From: an uncultured Candidatus Saccharibacteria bacterium
Lineage (GTDB): Bacteria; Patescibacteriota; Saccharimonadia; Saccharimonadales; Saccharimonadaceae
Reading direction: 5' to 3'
Assembly: GCA_946548715.1 (NCBI GenBank)
Contig: CAMNPZ010000007.1
Span: 1 to 44,288, forward strand
DNA: 44,288 nt
Below are positions 16,201 to 25,621 of this stretch, one piece after another. How positions within the stretch are numbered: position 1 is the first letter of the stretch; the number at the start of each line of letters is the position of its first letter. Both the position numbers and the translations under genes were made by a program. The notes under the pieces are model-generated. The model saw only the letters and a program-made list of their open reading frames with translations, was not told the origin of the DNA and ran no database searches.

Positions 16201-19122
16201 ATGAGTGAGATTTTTGGCAATGAAAATGTGATACGGGTGCGCGGAGCGCGGCAGAATAATTTGAAGAACTTGGATGTGGATATTCCGAGAGATAAGCTCG
16301 TGATAATGACGGGGTTGTCGGGGTCGGGAAAGTCGTCGCTGGCGTTTGATACGATATATGCGGAAGGGCAGAGACGGTATGTGGAGTCGCTTAGCTCGTA
16401 TGCGCGGATGTTTCTCGGGATTATGGACAAGCCAGAGGTGGATTCGATTACGGGGCTATCGCCGGCGATATCAATAGATCAGAAGTCGACATCGCGGAAT
16501 CCACGTTCGACGGTGGCAACGGTGACGGAGGTTTATGATTATCTGAGGTTGCTTTTTGCACGAGTAGGGGTGCCGCATTGTCCGATTTGTCACAAGGAAG
16601 TAAGTCGGAGGTCGGTGGAAGACATCGTGAATGAAGTGATGAAATTGCCGCTGGGGTCGAAATGCATGCTGCTGGCGCCGATTGTGACGGCGAAGAAGGG
16701 GGAGTTTGCACACGTGCCAGAACAGTATACTGCGAAGGGGTATTCGAGGGTGCGGGTGGATGGAATTATCTATGCGTTGGATGAATTTCCGGAGCTTAAT
16801 AAAAACGAACGGCATGACATTGAAGTGGTGGTGGATAGGTTTGTGTTGTCGCCGGAACTGCATACGAGGATTGCGGGTTCGATAGAACAGGCACTTGAGA
16901 TGGGACAGGGGATAATGCAGCTGCTTAGAGTAACAGACAATGCGACGGCGGTGGGGGAGACGAGAATTGGGGCGGGGAATTCGGAAGTGCTGACCTATTC
17001 GCAACGATATGCGTGTCCGGACCATCCGGACGAATTGATACCGGAGCTGACGCCGAGGTTGTTTTCATTTAATGCACCGGAGGGGGCGTGTCCAGTGTGT
17101 ACGGGACTGGGGACGCGGATGGAAATTGATCCGGGGCTGGTGTTTAATAAGAATTTGACGATTGCAGAAGGGGGAATTAGGCCGTTTAACCGAGTAGGAC
17201 AGGAATCGTGGTGGCTGAAGCGGTTGATGGCAGTGGGGGTACGACATGGATTTAATGTGTATACGCCGATTGGAGAGCTGTCTGAGGAAGTACAGCATAT
17301 GATTTTGTACGGAACGGGTGACGAGAAGTATGAAATGAAAATTAGCGGGTCGGGACGGTTTGCGGATGGGACGGTGTACGAGACGACTTATGAAGGGGTG
17401 ATACCGATGCTCGAGAGGCGGTATCATGACCCGAAGGTTTCGGAGTTTACGAAGCATGATATTGAGAGATTTATGCGGGTGAGGCAGTGTCAGGAGTGTC
17501 ATGGGGCGAGGTTGAAGCCCGCAGTACTTGCGGTGACGGTGCATGACCTGAATATTGTGGATATGTGTAATCTAGATGTAGATGCAACGCTTGAGGTATT
17601 GTCGCAGGACCTTGGGTTCTCTGAGGCGGATATGCTGATTGCGGGGCCGATTTTGAAAGAGATTCGGGCGAGAGTGGGATTTATGAAAGACGTGGGGCTA
17701 GGATATCTGGAGCTGGGGCGCGCGGCAAATACTTTGTCGGGTGGTGAGGCGCAGCGAATACGGCTCGCGACGCAAATTGGGTCGGGACTACAGGGGGTGC
17801 TGTATGTGCTGGATGAGCCGTCGATTGGGTTGCATCAGAGAGATAACGATAAGCTGATTGCGACTTTGAAACATTTGAGGGATTTACGTAATACGGTGTT
17901 GGTGGTGGAGCATGATGAAGATACGATGTTAGCGTCGGATTACATTATTGATATTGGACCGGGGGCGGGGGCGCATGGGGGACAGTTGGTAGCGGCGGGA
18001 ACGCCGGAAGAAGTGATGGCGAACCCGAATTCGATTACAGGGAAGTATCTGTCGGGTGAGATGACGATACCGGTGCCGAAGAAACGACGCAAAGTGCGAG
18101 CGGGGCGTGAGTTGGTCGTGGTGGGGGCGCGCGAAAATAATTTGAAGAATATTGACGTGCATTTCCCGCTGGGAGTGATGACGGTGGTGTCGGGGGTGTC
18201 AGGGTCGGGTAAGTCTACTTTGGTGAATTCGATACTGGCAAATGAGTTGTTGGCGCGGCTGCATCATGCGCAGACGGTGTCGGGGACACATGAACGAATT
18301 GATGGGATTGAGAATCTGAATAAAGTGATTGTGATTGACCAGTCGCCGATTGGGCGGACGCCGCGGTCAAATCCGGCGACGTATACGGGGGTGTTTACGG
18401 CAATTCGGGAATTATTTGCGGCGCAACCGGAGGCGGAAATTCGTGGATATAAGGCAGGAAGATTTTCGTTTAACGTGAAGGGCGGGCGATGTGAGCACTG
18501 TCAGGGGGATGGCGTGAACAAAATCGAGATGCATTTCTTGCCGGATGTGTATGTGACGTGTCCAAAATGTCATGGACGACGATACAATGCCGAGGCGCTG
18601 GAAGTGAAATATAAGGGGAAGGATATTTCACAGGTGCTGGATATGACGATTGATGAGGCGGTGGAATTCTTTGGGTCGATTCCTGCGATTGCCTCGAAAC
18701 TCAAGACGATTCAAGAGGTGGGGCTGGGATATATTAGGTTAGGGCAGCCAGCGACGACTTTCTCGGGAGGGGAAGCACAGAGGATTAAGCTCGCAACGGA
18801 ACTTTCGCGGCGTTCGACGGGGAAGACTTTGTATATATTGGATGAGCCGACGACGGGGTTGCATTCGGATGATGTGAAGCGGTTGCTGGCGATTTTGAAT
18901 CGATTGGTGGATGGGGGGAATTCGATGATTATTATTGAGCATAATTTACATGTGATTAAGAGTGCGGACTGGGTGATTGATATGGGTCCGGAAGGGGGTC
19001 TGAAGGGCGGCCAAGTAGTGGCGGAGGGGACACCGGAGGAACTGGCGAAACGGGGTGATACGCCGACGGGAGAATACTTAGCTCAAACTCTTTTTGGAAA
19101 AAAGAGTTTGACAGAAAAATGA
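16201..19122 (+). CDS. uvrA: Excinuclease ABC subunit A
   Basis: This is the DNA-damage recognition ATPase of nucleotide excision repair. The 973-residue protein has two ABC modules: Walker [10 protein letters not shown] (~37-45) and G-V-S-G-S-G-K-S-T (~663-671), signatures [10 protein letters not shown] and [10 protein letters not shown], and Walker B motifs [10 protein letters not shown] and [10 protein letters not shown]. The C-terminal zinc module C-E-H-C ... C-P-K-C is intact. In the first zinc region the usual C-x-x-C is C-P-D-H before A-C-P-V-C, a substitution found in some lineages. The gene is strikingly G-rich on the coding strand. It ends in TGA, overlapping the next gene's ATG. 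Confidence 0.97.
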   Translation: MSEIFGNENVIRVRGARQNNLKNLDVDIPRDKLVIMTGLSGSGKSSLAFDTIYAEGQRRYVESLSSYARMFLGIMDKPEVDSITGLSPAISIDQKSTSRNPRSTVATVTEVYDYLRLLFARVGVPHCPICHKEVSRRSVEDIVNEVMKLPLGSKCMLLAPIVTAKKGEFAHVPEQYTAKGYSRVRVDGIIYALDEFPELNKNERHDIEVVVDRFVLSPELHTRIAGSIEQALEMGQGIMQLLRVTDNATAVGETRIGAGNSEVLTYSQRYACPDHPDELIPELTPRLFSFNAPEGACPVCTGLGTRMEIDPGLVFNKNLTIAEGGIRPFNRVGQESWWLKRLMAVGVRHGFNVYTPIGELSEEVQHMILYGTGDEKYEMKISGSGRFADGTVYETTYEGVIPMLERRYHDPKVSEFTKHDIERFMRVRQCQECHGARLKPAVLAVTVHDLNIVDMCNLDVDATLEVLSQDLGFSEADMLIAGPILKEIRARVGFMKDVGLGYLELGRAANTLSGGEAQRIRLATQIGSGLQGVLYVLDEPSIGLHQRDNDKLIATLKHLRDLRNTVLVVEHDEDTMLASDYIIDIGPGAGAHGGQLVAAGTPEEVMANPNSITGKYLSGEMTIPVPKKRRKVRAGRELVVVGARENNLKNIDVHFPLGVMTVVSGVSGSGKSTLVNSILANELLARLHHAQTVSGTHERIDGIENLNKVIVIDQSPIGRTPRSNPATYTGVFTAIRELFAAQPEAEIRGYKAGRFSFNVKGGRCEHCQGDGVNKIEMHFLPDVYVTCPKCHGRRYNAEALEVKYKGKDISQVLDMTIDEAVEFFGSIPAIASKLKTIQEVGLGYIRLGQPATTFSGGEAQRIKLATELSRRSTGKTLYILDEPTTGLHSDDVKRLLAILNRLVDGGNSMIIIEHNLHVIKSADWVIDMGPEGGLKGGQVVAEGTPEELAKRGDTPTGEYLAQTLFGKKSLTEK

Positions 19123-19793
19123 TGAAATTCGAATCAGAAGTGAATTCCGATTCGAATTTTGATTACAAAGGAAGGAATATTAGAGTTATGGTTTGGAAGA
19201 ATGATCAAGTGTCAGAAAAAGAGACTGAGAAGATATTGGCGCTCGCGAGGGAATGCTTGAGCGTGGAGGGAGATTATGTGGAATTCGGATGTTATAAAGG
19301 GGATACATCGTTAATGCTCGCAGAGTTACTTGTGGAAAACTCTGTGGATAAGCCTGTGGATAGGTTGGGGAAAGATGGTGGAAAACTTGCGAAAAAGTTG
19401 TGGATTTATGATTCATTTGAGGGATTACCAGAGAAGAGTGCTGCGGATGAGTCGGTGATGGGGGTGGATTTTCGGGCGGGGGAGTTGTTTGTAACGAAAC
19501 GGGAGGTGAAAGAGAGGTTCCTCCGGGCAGGACTACCGGTGCCGGTGATCAAGAAGGGGTGGTTCTCGGAGCTGAGGGAGGAAGACGTGCCGGAGCGGAT
19601 TGCGTTTGCGTTTCTTGATGGGGATTTTTATGAGTCGATAAGGGATTCGTTGAGGCTAGTGGGGCCGAGGATGAGCGAGGGTGGGGTGATTGTAGTGCAT
19701 GACTACACGAATCCGGCGCTACCTGGGGTGAGGAAGGCAGTAGAGGAGTGGAGCGAGGCGAAGAAAGAAAACATTCGTGTGGTGTTATTGTAA
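19119..19793 (+). CDS. TylF-like SAM-dependent methyltransferase
   Basis: The 224-residue protein resembles the TylF/macrocin O-methyltransferase family. The SAM-binding motif is Y-V-E-F-G-C-Y-K-G-D-T-S near residues 48-59, followed by W-I-Y-D-S-F-E-G-L-P near 97 and F-L-D-G-D-F-Y-E-S near 166 (metal-binding aspartates). It overlaps the uvrA stop by 4 bases (ATGA). A short insertion near residues 70-92 is encoded by a tandem 12-bp repeat (V-E-N-S, V-D-K-P, V-D-R-L). It could methylate a glycan sugar, since TylF-like enzymes are common in polysaccharide loci, but no direct evidence fixes the substrate. Confidence 0.7.
   Translation: MMKFESEVNSDSNFDYKGRNIRVMVWKNDQVSEKETEKILALARECLSVEGDYVEFGCYKGDTSLMLAELLVENSVDKPVDRLGKDGGKLAKKLWIYDSFEGLPEKSAADESVMGVDFRAGELFVTKREVKERFLRAGLPVPVIKKGWFSELREEDVPERIAFAFLDGDFYESIRDSLRLVGPRMSEGGVIVVHDYTNPALPGVRKAVEEWSEAKKENIRVVLL
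19331..19407 (+). repeat. Cluster of DnaA-box-like nonamers, 12-bp tandem
   Basis: Four TGTGGAWWW-type nonamers lie in the same orientation inside the methyltransferase gene: TGTGGAAAA at 19331, TGTGGATAA at 19343, TGTGGATAG at 19355 and TGTGGATTT at 19399. The second is the exact complement of the DnaA box TTATCCACA. The first three are spaced exactly 12 bp. They may be DnaA sites or just a coding tandem repeat. Confidence 0.45.
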
Positions 19794-19799
19794 TAGTAT

Positions 19800-19827
19800 T
19801 TGAGAATTGAAAAAATTTTGTTATAAT
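19800..19827 (+). promoter_or_regulatory. Promoter for DUF916-like gene and murI
   Basis: TTGAGA at 19800-19805, a 16-base spacer, then TGT before TATAAT (TATAAT at 19822-19827). It would give a ~55-base leader before the ATG at 19889 and an AGGAGG near 19873-19878. Confidence 0.5.
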
Positions 19828-19888
19828 AGGTGGTAAGATAATTAATAATGTGTCCTGAGTGTGGCGGGGCAGAGGAGGTAGAGTCCAG

Positions 19889-20752
19889 ATGGACGGAACG
19901 AATTTTTTTACCGTGACGCCGATGAGTCAGAGGTTGTCGCTAGAGGCGGGAAAGACTGCAGAGGGGACAATAACTATAATCAACCCAAATGATTCTGCGG
20001 AAGACTTGAATTATAAGGCGTATGTGGCACCTTATGGTGTGGTAGGTGAAGGCTATGAAGCGGATTTGACGACCGATTCTAAATATAACATGATTAAGGA
20101 TTGGATTACGATTGAGAATCCGACGGGTACAATTGAACCCAATAAGACGAGTGAAATCAAGTTTAAGGTGAAAGTACCAGGTAATGCACCGGCTGGTGGT
20201 CAGTATGCGGCAATTATTATTACGCGAAATGATGACACTAAGGCATCGGAGAATGGCGTGGCTGTGAAAGATATTTTTGAGATGGCCAGCTTGATTTATG
20301 CGGATGTGGCAGGAGAGACGGTGCGTAAAGGTGAAATACTAAGTAATGAGATTCCTGGATTTGTAGCTAATCCACCAATTGTGTTGAGTGCACAAATCAG
20401 CAATGAAGGTAATATTCATGAAAATGCAACTATCATTATAAAAGCAACGAATTTCTTTACTGGAGATGTGATAGTAGAAGGTGATACTGAAGAACATTAT
20501 TATTCTGAAATTATTATGCCGGAGACAACTCGATACATTACGAGAGAGATTAGCGAAGGGTTGCCTTTGCTTGGCGCGGTGAAGGTGGAACAGACGATTT
20601 ATTATCAAGGGAATTCTTCTACTAATGAGAAAACGGTGATTATTTGTCCGATATGGTTCTTGCTGCTCGTGGTGGCTTCGATTGCGGCGATTGTGGCGGC
20701 GATTGTGATGATTGTGAGGAAGCATAAGAAAAAAGCAAAGTGGGCGGAGTAG
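19889..20752 (+). CDS. DUF916/WxL-interacting-like membrane protein
   Basis: The 287-residue protein matches the DUF916-like pattern: F-F-T-V-T-P-M-S-Q-R-L-S-L-E-A-G-K-T at the very start, I-I-N-P-N, and P-A-G-G-Q-Y-A-A-I-I near residue 105, giving Ig-like beta-sandwich domains. A C-terminal membrane helix (~250-275) is followed by a lysine-rich tail (R-K-H-K-K-K-A-K), i.e. an outside-facing domain anchored at its C terminus. ATG 19889 was chosen because AGGAGG precedes it; GTG at 19859 is the only other option and has no such site. Neither start yields a signal peptide, which the fold requires, so the 5' end may be damaged. murI follows after 16 bases. Confidence 0.65.
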   Translation: MDGTNFFTVTPMSQRLSLEAGKTAEGTITIINPNDSAEDLNYKAYVAPYGVVGEGYEADLTTDSKYNMIKDWITIENPTGTIEPNKTSEIKFKVKVPGNAPAGGQYAAIIITRNDDTKASENGVAVKDIFEMASLIYADVAGETVRKGEILSNEIPGFVANPPIVLSAQISNEGNIHENATIIIKATNFFTGDVIVEGDTEEHYYSEIIMPETTRYITREISEGLPLLGAVKVEQTIYYQGNSSTNEKTVIICPIWFLLLVVASIAAIVAAIVMIVRKHKKKAKWAE

Positions 20753-20768
20753 GACGTTTTTAAATACG

Positions 20769-21419
20769 ATGAAAATCGGTGTGTTTGATTCGGGGATGGG
20801 CGGAACAACAATACTGGAGGCAGTGAAGAAACGCTTACCTGAAATGGAATACCGCTATATTGCGGATTCAGAGAACTGTCCTTATGGCGAGAAGCCAGTT
20901 GGCTTATTATACGAGATTGTGCGAGATAAGGTAGAAGCACTACGTGATTGGGGCGCGGAGCTCATAGTTGTTGCTTGCAATACGGCAACTGTGAGATGTA
21001 TTGATAAACTGAGAAGGGACTATCCAGATATACAGTTTGTGGGGACCGAGCCTGCGGTCAAGCTGGCATTATCAACTGGTGTGCGAAAAGTTTTGGTGCT
21101 AGCGACGCCGAATACGATTAATTCGGAACGAATGAAACTGTTGGCAGAAAAGAATCGGCAAATTGGTCAAGAGGTGGATTTGTTGGCTTGTCCGGGATTG
21201 GCGGAGACGATAGAGAAATATTATAAGACTGATTTGGGGAGAGTGAAGGCAAAATTAAACGAATTATTGTCACGAGATGATTCTTATGGCGCTGTGGTGT
21301 TGGGGTGTACACACTATCCGTTGGTAAAAGATCTGATTGCTGAGTATTATCCGAATGCTCAGTTAGTGGATAGTGCGAATGGGGTAGCAAAAAGGGTGGA
21401 GGAGTTGGTTAGGGGGTGA
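20769..21419 (+). CDS. murI: Glutamate racemase
   Basis: It interconverts L- and D-glutamate for peptidoglycan stem peptides. The 216-residue protein begins G-V-F-D-S-G-M-G-G (the first catalytic-acid region), has C-P-Y-G-E-K-P near 37-43, and both catalytic cysteines: V-A-C-N-T-A-T near 68 and L-G-C-T-H-Y-P-L near 178. It is shorter than the usual ~250-270 residues, with shortened loops, but has all the key motifs, so it is probably active. It indicates that the organism builds its own peptidoglycan. No clear Shine-Dalgarno sequence is visible, and the gene is likely co-transcribed with the DUF916-like gene. Confidence 0.92.
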   Translation: MKIGVFDSGMGGTTILEAVKKRLPEMEYRYIADSENCPYGEKPVGLLYEIVRDKVEALRDWGAELIVVACNTATVRCIDKLRRDYPDIQFVGTEPAVKLALSTGVRKVLVLATPNTINSERMKLLAEKNRQIGQEVDLLACPGLAETIEKYYKTDLGRVKAKLNELLSRDDSYGAVVLGCTHYPLVKDLIAEYYPNAQLVDSANGVAKRVEELVRG

Positions 21420-21455
21420 TGAGTGATTTAGCTATTGTTTTTTCGAATAATTGTG

Positions 21456-21461
21456 TATAAT
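21456..21461 (+). promoter_or_regulatory. -10 of the cell-wall hydrolase unit
   Basis: TATAAT here leaves a ~24-base leader before ATG 21486. An alternative upstream ATG at 21435 would lie before the promoter, which supports the internal start that also begins a good signal peptide. Confidence 0.5.
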
Positions 21462-21485
21462 AGTATAAAGGTTAAGGTTGTGTGT

Positions 21486-24400
21486 ATGAAAAGTTTGTTG
21501 AAAATTGGGCTATTGTTTTCGTTGATAGGTGTGTGTTCTTGGTTTTGTCTCTTTTTTTGTACTTCGGAAGTGATGGCGGAAGGTATCCCATATTCAACAT
21601 ATGGTGCTAATGGCATATATTTTTATAGTCCGTGTTGGATGAGCAATGGCGATGATGGCGCTTATGGTGATGGTACTAGTTATAAAATAAATCCTGATAC
21701 TCCTCCTGGTAGTGCAAATACCGAAGGTACTGGTGGTTTTTGGTATCTTGAGGGCAATTGGTCAAAATATCCTGAGACTGTGCTTAATTCAAGAAATGGA
21801 GGATTAGTGAAGCTAAATACTAGAATTGACAGTGACTTTTTTGATATGCCGTATATTCATGCTGAAAATTTCGATTTCAATTATAGTACTTGGCCAGTGA
21901 CAATAGTGCCAAATGGTAATCATAGTACACGAAAGTATTATTGGTTAGTGCTTCCGAATGAGGCGTATGCGGTGCACATGGGCGATATGTATGTTGCATA
22001 CTTTGAAAAGCGTAAGGAGCCAGTTTTCTTTATTCTGTATGATGTATGGTCGTGTGATGATCATTATCTAAGAGGGATGCATTATTGTGATTGGGCTAAG
22101 AAGGATCCAGACAACGTAAATGGTGGTTTGGCGAATAATTCTCTCGGCCACTTTTCGGAAAGGGGATCGACGGCGAATAATCAACTTGGGGATGCTTTGG
22201 GTAAGCTGACTTGCTTACATCGATTAACAACTGAAGGTGCAACTTTGGCTCGTGAATCTGCAAGCTGTAGTGGTTCAATTGATGTAGGTAATGAAGAAAG
22301 AGGAAGCAAAAAAGAGGAAAAGGATGCGGAGAAGAAGGATGAAGAGGAGACAGATACGGAAGAATCAAACGATAAGGAAGAGAGTTCGTCGAGTGATGCT
22401 GAAGACAATTTGAATAATGAAGGGACTAAAGCCGCATCATCTGATACGAAACTACATAAGCCAACGAATGAATGGTTAGATAAAGCTGGACTAGAGGGTT
22501 TTAAGATAGATAAAGCGCTTAATTCTCGAGCTGGCGGCAAACATATCGATACTAGCGCGATGACTATAGGGACAGATAATTATACTTCGTTTGCTAGTGC
22601 TGCTGGAGATGGAGCTGGATTGCCGGGGTTTATAGTCTTGCACTGGACGGCAGCAAATACTAGTGGCGTTTCTTGGACATATTTTTGTGGAGGAGATATG
22701 GATTACTATTGTCCACCGCATTTCGCAATAGATGTAGTGACAAAGGAGATACAGCAGTATTTTCCATTATCGAGTCCGTCTGCGGCAGTAGCTGGTAGTT
22801 CAGAAAACACGTGGGATCAATATGGAATACAAATTGAGGTGGTAGGGAGTCCTTACGATAAGGACGATTATGGGAATAATAGGCCAGAGTATAATATATA
22901 TAATTTTACCGATGATCAATATGAGTATTTGGCAAAACTATTGATTGCCATAAGTGATGAGACTGGTATTCCGCTGGAATCTAGCTTAAAATGGACTAAA
23001 GGGCAAGAGCAGGGAGAAGAGACAGCGCCGAAGCTTAGCCCTGCGGAGACGAAAAAGTATATAGGAGTATTGGGACACGAACATTTACCCGATCAGGCTG
23101 GTAAATGGGATCCGGGGAAAATGTGGGAGTATCTTGTTCCTGCACTGGAAAGATTGGGTTATAAGTATAATGCGAATGGTGGAAGCGGTGGCGGAAAACT
23201 TGTTTGCGCAGGTGACAAGAATACGAGTAGTTGTGGTGGGGCGAGGATTGCAGAGGTTGCCAGGGAGTTGGCTTGGCCAGATGATAATCATCATAATGAT
23301 ATAAAACCCGAATATGCGAAGGCGGCTACGGAAGTGGGTATAGCATCTGCTGCGACGAACTGGGATGGTTGGGCTGGTGGTGCGGCGGATTGTGGTCGTT
23401 TTGTGGCCGTAGTGGTGCGAAAGGCTGCTGACCCAGATTATCCTGCTTGTTGTACGGGACCTTTGCAACAATACATGTCTACCTCTTCGTCATGGGAGGA
23501 AATCCCAAACAATAATTCTGAGGATAATTTGGAACCGGGCGATGTGATGGTGGTCAATGCAGGAAGTGGCGAAGGTGCGAATGGGCATATTTATGTTTAT
23601 TTAGGCAATGGCGAGCAGGCGAGTGCATCTTTAAATGGATACACTGGTAAAATAAAACAGGGTGTTACGTTTGCGGATAGTCGTGGCAGTTATCATATTT
23701 TCCGTTATGTAGGCGCTGAAGACTGCGAGGGGGATGAGGGTGCTTCGATTGGCTCGTTCGATGAAGATTTAAAGGAGCTAGAAAAAGACGGGGGGAAGGT
23801 CGGTGTGGCTGTTTCTGCGCCTGGTAATAAGGACAAGGGTAAGGTTAAAATTGGTGGTTCTTGGAAGGGTGGTAGAGCATGGTCTACGATTAAGGTGCCG
23901 TTAGCGATTGCGGCTATTCAGGAAAATGTTAGTACTGGGGACGTGACTGAACCGTATGGGACTAGTTGCACTGGTTATTCTTTAAGTACCGCGGTGAATG
24001 CTGCGATTACACAATCTGATAACTGTGCAGCGTGGTGGTTGTGGGTGGCGTTGGGGGGTGATAATTCGTCTGCGGCTAGTAAAGTAACAGAGGTGATTAG
24101 GGCTGGAGGGGATTCGTCTACTGAGGTAAATGGCACTCGCAATGGTGATTATCTGACATCTGGTATGACTGATTGGTTGTTGGTTGAGCAAGCAATTTTT
24201 GCGGCGAATATGTCGTCTATATCTAAATCTGCGGATGTGCTTTCGGCGATGCGAACGCATAACGCTAGTGATGGGAGCCATGGTTTGGCAAGCAATTATA
24301 CCTCGATGATAAAGGGTGGTTGGGGCGATTCGGATGGTGCTGCAACTAGACAATTCGGTTTGATTAAGCTCAAAAATGGGAAATGTTCAGCGGTGGCGAT

Positions 24401-24506
24401 TGGGACCGACAAAGGTTCAAATTTTTCGATGCTTGATAAAATAGTTAAGGTGCTATTGAACCATGAGGACGATTTGCCGGTAGGTAGTTGTCCGGAGGGG
24501 CTTTAA
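21486..24506 (+). CDS. Secreted amidase, peptidase-like, beta-lactamase-like protein
   Basis: This 1006-residue protein has a signal peptide (M-K-S-L-L-K ... V-M-A-E-G, ~1-32). An N-terminal region of unknown function (~35-260) is followed by a Glu/Lys/Asp/Ser-rich linker (~265-313). Next is an N-acetylmuramoyl-L-alanine amidase-2/PGRP-like domain (~360-560) with zinc-ligand candidates H386 (V-L-H-W-T-A), H531 (G-H-E-H) and the Asp of K-W-D-P-G. Then comes a CHAP/NlpC-like Cys-His domain (~600-725) with C636 (A-D-C-G-R-F) and H701 (N-G-H-I-Y-V). The C-terminal domain (~740-1000) is class A beta-lactamase-like, with S800-T-I-K803, S844-D-N and K943-G-G. It probably cuts peptidoglycan outside the cell. 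Three membrane proteins follow directly. Confidence 0.8.
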   Translation: MKSLLKIGLLFSLIGVCSWFCLFFCTSEVMAEGIPYSTYGANGIYFYSPCWMSNGDDGAYGDGTSYKINPDTPPGSANTEGTGGFWYLEGNWSKYPETVLNSRNGGLVKLNTRIDSDFFDMPYIHAENFDFNYSTWPVTIVPNGNHSTRKYYWLVLPNEAYAVHMGDMYVAYFEKRKEPVFFILYDVWSCDDHYLRGMHYCDWAKKDPDNVNGGLANNSLGHFSERGSTANNQLGDALGKLTCLHRLTTEGATLARESASCSGSIDVGNEERGSKKEEKDAEKKDEEETDTEESNDKEESSSSDAEDNLNNEGTKAASSDTKLHKPTNEWLDKAGLEGFKIDKALNSRAGGKHIDTSAMTIGTDNYTSFASAAGDGAGLPGFIVLHWTAANTSGVSWTYFCGGDMDYYCPPHFAIDVVTKEIQQYFPLSSPSAAVAGSSENTWDQYGIQIEVVGSPYDKDDYGNNRPEYNIYNFTDDQYEYLAKLLIAISDETGIPLESSLKWTKGQEQGEETAPKLSPAETKKYIGVLGHEHLPDQAGKWDPGKMWEYLVPALERLGYKYNANGGSGGGKLVCAGDKNTSSCGGARIAEVARELAWPDDNHHNDIKPEYAKAATEVGIASAATNWDGWAGGAADCGRFVAVVVRKAADPDYPACCTGPLQQYMSTSSSWEEIPNNNSEDNLEPGDVMVVNAGSGEGANGHIYVYLGNGEQASASLNGYTGKIKQGVTFADSRGSYHIFRYVGAEDCEGDEGASIGSFDEDLKELEKDGGKVGVAVSAPGNKDKGKVKIGGSWKGGRAWSTIKVPLAIAAIQENVSTGDVTEPYGTSCTGYSLSTAVNAAITQSDNCAAWWLWVALGGDNSSAASKVTEVIRAGGDSSTEVNGTRNGDYLTSGMTDWLLVEQAIFAANMSSISKSADVLSAMRTHNASDGSHGLASNYTSMIKGGWGDSDGAATRQFGLIKLKNGKCSAVAIGTDKGSNFSMLDKIVKVLLNHEDDLPVGSCPEGL

Positions 24507-25172
24507 ATGGAAGATGATTTAGAAAAGAATACTTTTTGGGGCATTAGACCAGATCCTGCTAAGACTGTACCGATTGTTGTCGGGTGTGGTGTTCTGATAT
24601 TCTTGGTAATAATAGTTGTAGCAATCAAAACTTACATAGAAGCCAATCAGCCTCGAATTGATTTGCTGTATACTCCTGAATCTGCGATGATATCATTGGA
24701 CGGGGAGGCGGTAGTAAAATCGGGGGAGATAACACTATCAGCTGGTAAACACGAGATAAGGGCAGAGAAATATGGCTTTGAACCTGTCGAGATGACAATT
24801 GAGGTAGGATGGGGAGAAGCGACACCGGTTCATATTGTAATGACACCTAATACAGAAGAGGCCAAAGATTGGTATACGATTAATGAGAATGACGGGCGAA
24901 TTGCCGAGGGCGTGATGGGATATAGATATAATGCGGGTTCGGACGAGATGATTAGGCGATATCCTATTCTGGCCAAGTTGCCGATTTATGAGGAAGATTT
25001 TTATATTTATCAGCAAGGGTGTGAGGAATTTAAGGTATGTATTCTTATCGATACCAATGAGGATTACTTTGATGACGCGATTGAATATTTTCGTAAAGAA
25101 TTGGACGATGATCTAGGTAAATATCGTTTTATTTTCTATGATTATAGTAATCCATTCATGGGGGAGGGATAG
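24507..25172 (+). CDS. Single-pass membrane protein with PEGA-like domain
   Basis: The 221-residue protein starts immediately after the hydrolase stop. A short cytoplasmic N terminus precedes one membrane helix (~22-45). A PEGA-like beta domain follows (~50-112: P-E-S-A-M-I-S-L-D-G-E, then L-S-A-G-K-H-E-I-R-A-E-K-Y-G-F-E-P), the surface-layer-associated repeat domain. The C-terminal half (~115-221) is an unassigned acidic domain with two cysteines in the Y-Q-Q-G-C-E-E-F-K-V-C segment. It probably stands on the outer face of the membrane and helps position or regulate the hydrolase, by analogy only. Confidence 0.6.
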   Translation: MEDDLEKNTFWGIRPDPAKTVPIVVGCGVLIFLVIIVVAIKTYIEANQPRIDLLYTPESAMISLDGEAVVKSGEITLSAGKHEIRAEKYGFEPVEMTIEVGWGEATPVHIVMTPNTEEAKDWYTINENDGRIAEGVMGYRYNAGSDEMIRRYPILAKLPIYEEDFYIYQQGCEEFKVCILIDTNEDYFDDAIEYFRKELDDDLGKYRFIFYDYSNPFMGEG

Positions 25173-25174
25173 AG

Positions 25175-25621
25175 ATGGAATATGAGCATGAAAGAGGATT
25201 ATCGAAGACAAATAAAATAGCTATTATTGTTGGTACGGCGATAATTTGTCTTGTGGCGATAATAGGCGTGATTATTGCGATTAACGCTAATTCTTCTTTT
25301 AGAGCTTCAAATGATGATGCGGATTTGGCGACTCAAATAGAAAGCGAGAAGGTCAAAATTGCGGATGTTTTTAAGAGGAGGTTTCAATTCTTGAATGATA
25401 GATATAGAATCGAAAAAATTGTACTGACGAATGAAGGGGAATATGGGGTAGTTCTTTTGAAGCTGAACTCTGCGAGCTATAGATCGATTCTTAGAAAGGA
25501 GAACGATAAATGGACTGTGGTTGGTGTACCAGCGGTTGTGCTGTATTATGAGGATTTTCAAGAGATACCGAGGGATGTGGTGCGTGCAGCAAATGATTTA
25601 GGGAGTGGTAAAAATGAATAA
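25175..25621 (+). CDS. Single-pass membrane protein, unknown
   Basis: The 148-residue protein has a basic cytoplasmic N terminus, one membrane helix (~14-38: A-I-I-V-G-T-A-I-I-C-L-V-A-I-I-G) and a ~105-residue outer domain. I do not recognise the domain, although its start (Q-I-E-S-E-K-V-K-I-A-D-V-F) looks helical and its core (G-V-V-L-L-K-L-N) beta. GGAGGG just before the ATG gives a strong start. It lies between two PEGA-like proteins, with a 2-base gap upstream and an 8-base overlap downstream, so the four genes behave as one translated unit. Confidence 0.55.
   Translation: MEYEHERGLSKTNKIAIIVGTAIICLVAIIGVIIAINANSSFRASNDDADLATQIESEKVKIADVFKRRFQFLNDRYRIEKIVLTNEGEYGVVLLKLNSASYRSILRKENDKWTVVGVPAVVLYYEDFQEIPRDVVRAANDLGSGKNE

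Noticed and set aside
16471-17025. 184-codon reverse frame opposite uvrA
   Set aside because: It is an Arg/His/Pro-rich antisense shadow of uvrA with no start signal and no recognisable domain.
19331-19407. Replication origin
   Set aside because: DnaA-like nonamers are present, but there is no dnaA or dnaN gene nearby, no AT-rich unwinding region, and the boxes lie inside a coding frame.
21435-21485. Upstream ATG of the large hydrolase
   Set aside because: It lies before the predicted -10 and would bury the signal peptide behind 17 extra residues. ATG 21486 begins a standard signal peptide.
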